NCBI RefSeq assembly: GCF_019704315.1
Contig: NZ_AP024597.1
Coordinates: 2,888,501 to 2,952,500 of the forward strand
DNA from: Stygiolobus caldivivus
GTDB lineage: Archaea > Thermoproteota > Thermoprotei_A > Sulfolobales > Sulfolobaceae
Length of the DNA: 64,000 bases
Direction of reading: 5' to 3'
The notes under the pieces: model-generated
The model's input: only the letters and a program-made list of their open reading frames with translations
Database searches by the model: none
Told to the model about the DNA's origin: nothing
In this document: positions 57,536 through 64,000 of the stretch, one piece after another
Layout: each line of letters begins with the position of its first letter
How positions within the stretch are numbered: the stretch's first letter is position 1
Program-made: the position numbers and the translations under genes

Positions 57536-57554
57536 AGCATTTTACGTAAAATCC
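57536..57554 (+). repeat. Solo copy of the palindromic IS end
   Basis: gcattttacgtaaaatcct, identical to the left end of the element at 39501-39519, standing alone here. Confidence 0.6.
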
Positions 57555-57631
57555 TTAACAAATAATATGTTTTTATTAACTGACCTAATAATGCCTAGTA
57601 TTTTTAGATTAAATTATCGGCTCTTAAGGTA

Positions 57632-57713
57632 TTTAACGTAAGATAAGTGATAAGTATTAATAAAAATATTGAGGATAGCGCTCGAGCTGTCATGATTTTT
57701 CAATAAACACTAG
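57632..57713 (+). repeat. Dispersed ~90-bp repeat, copy C
   Basis: tttaacgtaag, gataagtatt and atgatttttcaataaacact line up with copies A and B. It is more divergent at the right end. Confidence 0.45.
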
Positions 57714-57759
57714 TGGGTAGTAGTACCTCTAGGTAAAATCGTTGTGATTGAAATGTTTG

Positions 57760-57883
57760 ATAGTTTCGTCATTAAGCTATGAATTGCACATGAAATGAAT
57801 TTCACTTAATGGTAACGATTTAGGAAAAGGACTCAACACGCCTTAGGTACTGTGGAGACATTATAGCTCAGTGACGACACTAT
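57760..57883. mobile_element. 124-bp MITE with IS1-like ends
   Basis: Inverted 21-base ends (57760-57780 and 57863-57883) match each other at 18 of 21 positions and match the ends of the 35803-36615 IS (core tcgtca.t.agctat). The interior is about 80 bases without coding capacity. Probably mobilised in trans by a relative of that IS. Confidence 0.7.
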
Positions 57884-58231
57884 ATCTGCTTTCTAAGCGC
57901 TAAAAGGCAAGCCCTTATTATCTTGCTTATTAAATATGTTAGCCAGAGAGAGCGGGTCGGGATAAAGAAACCATTGAATGTATCATTACTAGGGTATTCA
58001 TATTTCTCTAAAATTAATATTTAGGAACCATAAAACGTTTTCATATTACAGTCTCTTTATAAAGAATTTTACTGATTAGTAAGTTTATACCTTAATGATG
58101 GCACTATAAAACCATTTAAGTACGAGAAAATCATAAAATATAACTTCTCCAAGGCAGAGGGAGAGAAATAGGGGATATAACGACCAAGGTCGGTACTAAA
58201 TATCGTAAAACTCTATGAAAGTCATATCCTC

Positions 58232-58633
58232 TTACGTGCTCACCCTCTCAATTATCTCCCTGGGTATTTCAACAGATTTCCACGCTTTCGGGTTAATTGC
58301 GACCTGGACCAAGTACCCCTCGGTAGTCACTTCTCCCTCCCTCAATATTTTCAGGTCGAACCTCATCGCCTTATTAGAGAGGACTTTCGGGCTCAGTAAC
58401 ACGGTCAGGGTATCCCCTAGTTTCACCGGCCTGCGGTACACGGCGTGTGACTCCACCATTACAAACCACAGTTCATCACTGACGTTAGGGTACGGTACCC
58501 CTACCCTCTCTTTAAAGAACTTCTCGATCGTGTTGGTAAAAAAACGGTAATATGCAGCATAATGTGCTATCCCTTGTGCGTCTGTGTCGTATATCCTCAC
58601 TACGTCTTCAAACACGTACTCTAAACCGGCCAT
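58232..58633 (-). CDS. Hotdog-fold acyl-CoA thioesterase (4-hydroxybenzoyl-CoA thioesterase-like)
   Basis: A 133-aa single hotdog domain. The motif VRIYDTDAQGIAHYAAYYRFF carries the catalytic Asp, as in the YbgC/4HBT group. VESHAVYRRPVKLGDTLTV and KILREGEVTTEGYLVQVAIN follow as strands. It cleaves an acyl-CoA thioester; chain preference unknown. A single gene with no co-directional neighbour. Confidence 0.85.
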   Translation of the reverse strand: MAGLEYVFEDVVRIYDTDAQGIAHYAAYYRFFTNTIEKFFKERVGVPYPNVSDELWFVMVESHAVYRRPVKLGDTLTVLLSPKVLSNKAMRFDLKILREGEVTTEGYLVQVAINPKAWKSVEIPREIIERVST

Positions 58634-58930
58634 AATTATTTAGTATAACTGTACCTTAATAGTTTTTCCAGGTGATTAAAGTCAAGGGCAGACCGGCTTG
58701 AGGGCTCTCTCCTACACTTACGTCGTTTCCGGTCGTACTTGTCGGAAAAACCGTGCGGATAATTACTAACTTGAGCACTTACCTTAACATATACGTACGG
58801 TCTTACGTCAAGACGTCGAGGTTTCAAAGTACATACGTAAAGGTAGATAGTACCATGATGTGTTGAGTAGACAAATGTTAGACTTAAAGTACTATACAAA
58901 ACCTCAAACTGGTTCCATAATTGCTAAAAA
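58634..58930. other. Intergenic, nothing convincing
   Basis: About 300 bases between two minus-strand genes. Open frames here have poor protein-like composition and were not accepted. The right part would contain the terminator of the surface protein gene. Confidence 0.4.
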
Positions 58931-60619
58931 TTACTTCTTTCTCTTCATTAATAATATACCTACTACGGCTATAACTGCTACGGCGACTATTATCACGACT
59001 ATCACAAGAGGAGTTGAAGGGGTTGCTAAGCGCGTAATAGTTGGTGGGGGCACTGGTGAGGTCTTTGATAACGACCTTACCAAGCTAGCGACTATTACAG
59101 GGTTAGGGAATGCCACCTCATAGAGTATTATCACAGTCTTTCCAGACGGGTAGGAGTGTACTTTGAGCAAGTAGTACTTGTAGGGATCCACTTTGGTTAA
59201 GTAGAGCCCAGGCTCCTTTAGGAACGTGTACAGTGGCGGAACACTCACATTCCCTACGTTTACAGTCCCCCTGATAGTACCGTTACTGTATAAGAAGGCG
59301 AGTGAGAAGTTACCGCTCTTGTTTAACAATAACACGTAACTTGCTGGGACGTAGTCCGACACGTTTCCGTCAAGTATGTAGTTTGTCACCCCGCCCTGAT
59401 AGACATCAGTGATGTTGGAGCCCTTTAATGTAGGGTTGATCACGAGCAGGTATTTCCCGAAGTCATAGACGGTATCGGTCAAAGTGACAGAACAGTTAAG
59501 TGTGTGACCGCCCGGGTAAGTCACCTCTTCTACTCGCGACATCACCGGTACCCTAGCGACGAGTGTTAGCCCGGTACCGTTATATTCTCTGACTTCGATT
59601 TCATGGGATCCGTGTGTCAAAACGTACAACTTACCGCCTATGTTTAAAAGTTCCCAATTCAGTGTGATATTCATGAGGTTTATCTCCTTATTCACTTCAC
59701 CGTCCTGTAGGTCTACCCCCACTATCGTAGTGTTGACCCTTGCATTTACGGGCATAACTGGCGGTAAAGGTGTAGTGACGTTCATGAGGTAGAGTTCGTC
59801 ACCTATAATTGTCGCAAAACCTTCTTGTGCCGGAGACGCAGTTGTAATTGAAAGGGCTAAAACTTCTGCCTCTGACGTAATATAGGGGTTACTCACGTTA
59901 TATCCCTTACTCCATATAACCTTACCGTCGTAGGAGAAAAGTGTGAAGTTTATGAATACCTTCGGTGGGGGTTCGAAGTAATTTAAATACGACAAGTTCA
60001 TGGAGGCTATCAGTACACCCTCTTTTAACTGTAGCCAGATTAACGGTATCGAGTTTATTAACGTAATGTTAGTAGTGTTAAGGATAAAAGTATAGTTAAA
60101 GTAAAAGTGAGGGAAGACTAATGCAAACTTTGTCAACATCATCGCAGACAAGTTAAAGAGCTGTCCCTGCGGCCCTTTTGCATAGCTCAATAAACCGTCC
60201 ACACTCTGCGTATTGACGAGCCTCAGGCCCCTGAACACGTATACGTTAGTTTGATAAGCAGGGTGGGACACGGAAGACGTTTCGGAGTCCACTAAGGCGT
60301 ATAGTTCTCCGCCCTTTACGAACGTATAAGCGAGTATAATACTCTTTACCGTGGACTTATACAGTGATAAGCTTTCCGTCTTGTTCAAGAAGTAAATGCA
60401 CAATGTGGACGCTTGCTGTTGGTTTGCATATGTAAAATTACTGTAACCAAGTACCAGCACTAAGCCGTGGTCGTATGGTGTCATAGAGTATATCGATACT
60501 GAGGGTGAATTTACGGGAAGACTAGAGACCTTCTCGAGCACCGGTGTCGCTTGTGCGGTCACTAGTGTCGGCAGGAAGAGTAGTATAAGAAGTAAGGGGA
60601 CTGAGTACTTCTTCTTCAT
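58931..60619 (-). CDS. Large secreted, membrane-anchored surface protein of unknown function
   Basis: About 562 aa from ATG at 60619, which starts the signal peptide KKKYSVPLLLILLFLPTLV; a longer frame to 60670 spoils it. The body is beta-rich, resembling a propeller-like repeat protein, with many N-glycosylation sequons. The C-terminus is a Pro/Thr stalk, one transmembrane helix (VIVVIIVAVAVIAVVGILL) and a MKRKK tail. The protein is anchored in the membrane with its bulk outside, as for sugar- or peptide-binding or S-layer-associated proteins. No enzymatic motif seen. Confidence 0.65.
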   Translation of the reverse strand: MKKKYSVPLLLILLFLPTLVTAQATPVLEKVSSLPVNSPSVSIYSMTPYDHGLVLVLGYSNFTYANQQQASTLCIYFLNKTESLSLYKSTVKSIILAYTFVKGGELYALVDSETSSVSHPAYQTNVYVFRGLRLVNTQSVDGLLSYAKGPQGQLFNLSAMMLTKFALVFPHFYFNYTFILNTTNITLINSIPLIWLQLKEGVLIASMNLSYLNYFEPPPKVFINFTLFSYDGKVIWSKGYNVSNPYITSEAEVLALSITTASPAQEGFATIIGDELYLMNVTTPLPPVMPVNARVNTTIVGVDLQDGEVNKEINLMNITLNWELLNIGGKLYVLTHGSHEIEVREYNGTGLTLVARVPVMSRVEEVTYPGGHTLNCSVTLTDTVYDFGKYLLVINPTLKGSNITDVYQGGVTNYILDGNVSDYVPASYVLLLNKSGNFSLAFLYSNGTIRGTVNVGNVSVPPLYTFLKEPGLYLTKVDPYKYYLLKVHSYPSGKTVIILYEVAFPNPVIVASLVRSLSKTSPVPPPTITRLATPSTPLVIVVIIVAVAVIAVVGILLMKRKK

Positions 60620-61295
60620 TATTATTAATAAGCGGAGGTGTCTTCCTATAAGGTTATTCCTAATACACACTGTCCTGTGATATACCCTTTTAAGCTAAAG
60701 TTTTAGATGAGTAGACTGTAATTATGTGCTTTGTGTTCTAGCTGTATTAGCCGGGAAATCCTGTAATATAACTCGAAACACACTCAGGTTAAAAAACTCA
60801 GTGCAGTACCTAAGAATAGAGTATCCCCATTTCCCTTTTCACCGACGTTACCAACACAAGTCACTTACAGCACTCTTTCGCGCCTCTGCGCGATCGATAA
60901 TCGTTTATCCTAAACTCTCCTTTAACTACCATTACACAGTGTTATGTTACGGTAATGGTAAAAATGAACAGCATTTATTCTATTTTGCCTTAGGTAATAA
61001 TACCAAACTACCGGTAATATTGATAAAGTTTTAGACTCATGTCGGTTTTATTGAAAAATGTGAAGCCTGAAAAGGGCTGGGCACTGCTAAGGGTGAACCG
61101 GCTAGCTGGGGAGCTCGCCGGCCTGATGGGCGTGGAAGAGGACTCCTAAGGCCTGTTGAAAACCTTTAGAATGCGTTAAAGTAGGATAACTGCTATTACA
61201 GTTATTTGCCTCGAATCTATGGCTTAAAAGGGCCAGTCATAGAGCGGTATGTATTAGGAATAACCTTATAAGAAGTCCTCAATTTACTAGTAAAT
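60620..61295. other. Intergenic, with a small open frame and a promoter
   Basis: A 36-codon frame at 61039-61149 (MSVLLKNVKPEKGWALLRVN, ending EEDS) has protein-like composition but no recognised family and may be a gene fragment. A TATA-like ccttataag at 61264-61272 lies 24-32 bases before the ATG at 61296. A longer frame at 60726-61034 was rejected. Confidence 0.35.
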
Positions 61296-62738
61296 ATGCG
61301 TGCAAACATCTATGACTTGAAAAGGAGCCTGATGAGGGTCAGTACCCTCTTCGTCATTATTTTATTCTCCATAATCTCCGCTGCATTTGCAGTGCAGTTC
61401 TTTACGCATAACCCCTTTGGGCAGACGCTCTACGGAGGCTACCCTTATCAGGGTGTAAACCTCATAGGTATCGCGACTTCACACTATTACCCCTCTAACT
61501 CCACGTTTTTGATTACGGTTTACGGTTACGCGTTTAACAACCAAGGGCAGCCTATAAGCGGTACCGTGGAGGTGAAAGTTTTAGGGCCCAATAACGCCCA
61601 GTATGTCAAGTCAATAAGTGTAGACGGGGTATTTAACGCCAGCTTTTGTTTCAAGGTACCACCAGCCCCTTCCAGCCCAGCCCCACCTGGGACACCCATT
61701 TACTTTGGCAACCAAATCTCTGGTACCGGCTTCCAGCCCTCTCCTCCCATCATACCGTACCCCTCTTATATCCTGGTCCTCAGTAGCGGGGGAGTAAATC
61801 GCATGCAACAGTTCTTTAACACTAACTCTACCTCCCCGGTAATAGCGACGAGTGAGGTCTGTTACACTAGCGCGTCTATTTCAGGGGACAAGTCACTGGC
61901 GTTTGTACAAATGGGTAAGGCGATAGCCCTTAGCAACGCTAACGGCGTAGTGAAGGTAGTGTTCTATAACCAGAAAAAGGTACTGGGGGAGCAGACCTTC
62001 AGTGTGGTGGCTTATAAGGTAAAGGAGCTAGACATTAACGCGCCTTATAACACCACCGCTGTTAAGGTCTTCTTCGGTAACTCTTCGAAGGTAAGTGGGT
62101 ATTACCAGTACACCGAGTTAGGGAATAACTTAATGAGTTATTTCTATTCCCTCGTATTCCTACTGTTAGAGATCTTGCTACCGCTCTTTGTGATCTATCT
62201 GGGCTACTCTTATTTCGCCGAGCCCAGGGGGAGGGGGTCTTTGGAGTTCATCCTTTCGAGGCCCGTTACTAAGACGGACATTTACGTGAACCGGTACATC
62301 GCCAACGTGGTCACTGTAGGGGTCGCCTCGTTCGTCCTAGTCGCGGTGTTCTACTTGGTCGTGTACTTTTACTCCCAATATATGGTGCCCCTTTACGTAA
62401 TCGTGTTGAACTGGCTGGGGCTGTTCCTCCTATTAACTACGTACTTGTCTATCGTGTACTTTACGGGAGGGCTCTTTAAGTCGAGTAATTACACGATCCT
62501 GATAGGAGGTCTGTCGTTCCTAATCGACTCGTTTTTATTCCAGATAATGGGCTTTATGCCTAAATACTATTTCATTAAATATTACGTCCAGTTCGCTTCG
62601 GTCAACGAGGCCATAAAGCACTACATCATGTTGCAAGGGGACAGCTTCAGCGTACCCCTCTCGTTATTGGCGTCGCTGTCATGGGTCTTTATACCCTTCC
62701 TACTGGGCCTATTGGCGTTCAAGAAGAGGGACATATGA
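61296..62738 (+). CDS. ABC-2-type permease with a large external domain
   Basis: A 480-aa protein. One transmembrane helix near residues 15-35 is followed by an external domain to about residue 270: Gly/Asn/Pro-rich, with FLITVYGYAFNNQGQPISG resembling a beta-sandwich. A block of six helices then starts LVFLLLEILLPLFVIYLGYS. The loop AEPRGRGSLEFILSRPVTKT is the hallmark of ABC-2 permeases. No ATPase gene is adjacent. It probably takes part in export or surface assembly. Confidence 0.72.
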   Translation: MRANIYDLKRSLMRVSTLFVIILFSIISAAFAVQFFTHNPFGQTLYGGYPYQGVNLIGIATSHYYPSNSTFLITVYGYAFNNQGQPISGTVEVKVLGPNNAQYVKSISVDGVFNASFCFKVPPAPSSPAPPGTPIYFGNQISGTGFQPSPPIIPYPSYILVLSSGGVNRMQQFFNTNSTSPVIATSEVCYTSASISGDKSLAFVQMGKAIALSNANGVVKVVFYNQKKVLGEQTFSVVAYKVKELDINAPYNTTAVKVFFGNSSKVSGYYQYTELGNNLMSYFYSLVFLLLEILLPLFVIYLGYSYFAEPRGRGSLEFILSRPVTKTDIYVNRYIANVVTVGVASFVLVAVFYLVVYFYSQYMVPLYVIVLNWLGLFLLLTTYLSIVYFTGGLFKSSNYTILIGGLSFLIDSFLFQIMGFMPKYYFIKYYVQFASVNEAIKHYIMLQGDSFSVPLSLLASLSWVFIPFLLGLLAFKKRDI

Positions 62739-63036
62739 GCGGACGGAGACCTAGAGCCTAACTATTTTTCGTGTTACCTTTTTTAAGCTACCTTTGTGGC
62801 CCTTTTTTCTGTCAGGTTGTGCTTTCGTGGACGAATAATACCACGCCAAAGACCGCTGGGTAAGGTGGGGCGTCATATCTCTTTTTCCCTCCGAGTCTTT
62901 CACGGCTCTCTTTTGCAATCCCTATTCGTCTAAGTATACTAAGTTATTAACCCGTCACCCTACACTTTTATACATACAATGTATCAATATTGTTAAGTGC
63001 ATATTTAATAGGGCTAAAAAAAAAAAGAAAAACCTT
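62739..63036. other. Convergent intergenic space with A-run
   Basis: The right end includes an uninterrupted A run at 63016-63026 that reads as a T run just past the stop of the minus-strand permease, a likely terminator. Nothing else recognised. Confidence 0.5.
63014..63032 (-). terminator. Poly-T terminator of the ABC-2 permease operon
   Basis: On the minus strand a T-rich run (more than ten T with one interruption) begins about 5 bases after the stop codon at 63037-63039, typical of archaeal intrinsic termination. Confidence 0.5.
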
Positions 63037-63921
63037 TCAGGAACTCAGGTACCTCCACGATAAGACTATGCCTATCCCTGACAGTATTACCGCAAACAAG
63101 ACCAAGTAAGTGAAGTCCAATACTAAGTTAGTGTTTATCCCCAACAACATCCCCCTTACTACAGCGTTTGAGTACGTCAGCGGGTTTACCTCCGCCACGG
63201 GCTTCAACCAGAAAGGCATCGACTTTATCGGGTAAAACGCGTTGCTGGTGAAGAGTAAGGGCAAGTTCAGTAGGTTCATTATCGCCATCTGTGACTGCCA
63301 CGAGCTAGCCCTTATTGCTAGCATCAGGAAGAGCGACGAGAGCCCGAAGGACATCAGGAAGAGCCCCGCATAGGCACCGAGGAAGTCCATAGCGTTTATG
63401 CCCGGGTAGAAACTCATACCCAGAAGTACCCCTACGGCTAGCACAATTGTAGCTTGCACTAACGACCTTATCACCGAGGAGAGGACTTTACTTATTATTA
63501 TGTTCCCCCTAGGTACCGGAGTGGTCAGGAGCCTGTCCAACACGCCCAACCTCCTGTCCCAGACCATCGACATACCGCTCTGCATTGAAGTGAACAGTAC
63601 TATGAAGGACAGCATACCCGCAGCTAGGTAGGAAAAGTAATCGGTAGTCCCGAAGGTCTGTTTGAGTATTTCTGTGCCTATCTGGTCTATTACACTTTTA
63701 GGTATAGTGAGGCCGGGGATCGCTAGGGAAGTACCTGAGAATAAGCTCTGCAGGTTCATCGCCTTTCCGAACAGTGCTATCCAGAATATGGGCTGTATAA
63801 TGGAGAGTAATAACACTACCGGTGCCTTGTACCACTTCTTAAGCTCCCTGTTGGTCAGGGTCCAGAGCCCGTGAGCGACGGAACTGTTTACCCTTTCCCT
63901 CTTCTGTATTTCCTCCACCAT
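63037..63921 (-). CDS. ABC-2-type transporter membrane subunit (drug/polysaccharide exporter type)
   Basis: A 294-aa protein with six helices. The N-terminal ALTNRELKKWYKAPVVLLLS precedes helix 1. The conserved WDRRLGVLDRLLTTPVPRGN loop and SNAFYPIKSMPFWLKPVAEVNPLTY are characteristic of the ABC2_membrane family (DrrB/NodJ-like). It follows the ATPase gene (63924-64000) after 2 bases, so the pair is an exporter. Confidence 0.85.
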   Translation of the reverse strand: MVEEIQKRERVNSSVAHGLWTLTNRELKKWYKAPVVLLLSIIQPIFWIALFGKAMNLQSLFSGTSLAIPGLTIPKSVIDQIGTEILKQTFGTTDYFSYLAAGMLSFIVLFTSMQSGMSMVWDRRLGVLDRLLTTPVPRGNIIISKVLSSVIRSLVQATIVLAVGVLLGMSFYPGINAMDFLGAYAGLFLMSFGLSSLFLMLAIRASSWQSQMAIMNLLNLPLLFTSNAFYPIKSMPFWLKPVAEVNPLTYSNAVVRGMLLGINTNLVLDFTYLVLFAVILSGIGIVLSWRYLSS

Positions 63922-63923
63922 GT

Positions 63924-64000
63924 TTACCCCCTCGCTCTCCTTAATGTCCTCCTCATCATAAACGCCTCCTTAGAGTCCCCTTCTTCGTCCCTCATCTTCC
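63924..64000 (-). CDS. C-terminal end of an ABC ATPase (rest outside the window)
   Basis: The last 24 codons of a minus-strand frame entering from the right edge: MRDEEGDSKEAFMMRRTLRR, then ARG and TAA at 63924-63926, two bases before the permease start. The EEAF-type ending and position fit the DrrA-like ATPase that partners the permease. Too little is visible for certainty. Confidence 0.55.
   Translation of the reverse strand, partial: KMRDEEGDSKEAFMMRRTLRRARG

Larger units (their letters stand above)
57316..58231. other. Gene-free region with repeats and MITE
   Basis: It holds the solo IS end at 57536-57554, repeat copy C at 57632-57713, the 124-bp MITE at 57760-57883, and another degenerate IS1-like end near 58085-58108 (ataccttaatgatggcacta). 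No protein gene recognised. Confidence 0.5.

Noticed and set aside
58636-58899. 87-codon minus-strand frame upstream of the thioesterase
   Set aside because: Basic and low-complexity, no start signal and no family resemblance. Left unannotated.
60726-61034. 102-codon open frame on the plus strand
   Set aside because: Composition is unlike a protein, there is no SD or TATA at proper spacing and no motif. Probably chance.

Overview
The window looks like chromosome from a thermoacidophilic crenarchaeon of the order Sulfolobales. The DNA is A+T rich. Many genes start at or within a few bases of the expected transcript start, with a TATA box about 25-30 bases upstream. TTG and GTG starts are common. 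The accessory content is typical of the group: IS1-like elements of about 1.17 kb, an IS200/IS605-type TnpB relic, a PaREP1-type gene, VapBC, and NCS1 and APC permeases. No rRNA, tRNA or CRISPR array was found.

Layout. 1-3 kb: a transglutaminase-like/ATP-grasp pair and a metallophosphoesterase. 3.5-5.6 kb: a decayed molybdenum-hydroxylase fragment, then a QueC-like PP-loop enzyme paired with an MFS carrier. 6.0-10.7 kb: a compact urease operon, ureAB(fused)-C-E-F-G-D. 10.6-20.7 kb: an amidotransferase, a siroheme sulfite/nitrite reductase, an NCS1 and an MFS transporter, an FAD oxidase, a TnpB relic, a saccharopine-dehydrogenase-like reductase and an APC permease. 21-23.3 kb: a class III aminotransferase and an arginase-family ureohydrolase, preceded by a possible leader peptide inside an SD-masking hairpin. 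23.4-26.7 kb: insertion sequences nested in one another with readable 8-bp target duplications. 26.8-32.1 kb: a malate/lactate-type dehydrogenase, a cytosine-deaminase-like amidohydrolase, a second FAD oxidase and a second APC permease. 32.2-36.6 kb: a decayed ISH3-like element that truncates a permease pseudogene, a small secreted protein, a 65-aa Cys/Ser/Thr-rich peptide coupled to a winged-helix protein with a Trp-rich tail, and an IS1-like element. 36.7-39.4 kb: an ABC exporter divergent from a membrane protein and a small regulator. 39.5-40.8 kb: another transposase relic that cuts an aminotransferase. 40.8-53.0 kb: a catabolic island with an M20 carbamoylase/allantoate hydrolase, an xanthine-dehydrogenase-type Mo subunit, dihydropyrimidinase/hydantoinase, a PreA-like dehydrogenase, a nitrilase-type ureidopropionase, an MBL-fold enzyme, a PuuE-like deacetylase, an NCS1 permease, a third FAD oxidase and an ACMSD-like amidohydrolase. 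53-58.2 kb: a graveyard of small repeats, MITE ends and broken genes around VapBC and one SRPBCC protein. 58.2-64 kb: a hotdog thioesterase, a large surface protein and two ABC-2 permeases.

How it fits together (inference). Much of 6-53 kb can be read as nitrogen scavenging from N-heterocycles, ureides and guanidino compounds. NCS1 and APC carriers import substrates. Reductase, oxidase and cyclic-amidase steps open rings. Carbamoylases release ammonia and carbon dioxide, and the ureohydrolase releases urea for the urease. Several parts are missing or broken: XDH FeS and FAD subunits, PreT, the truncated aminotransferase and a nickel transporter. The pathway therefore either relies on genes elsewhere or contains unusual enzymes. 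The substrate assignments are predictions from family membership and gene order.
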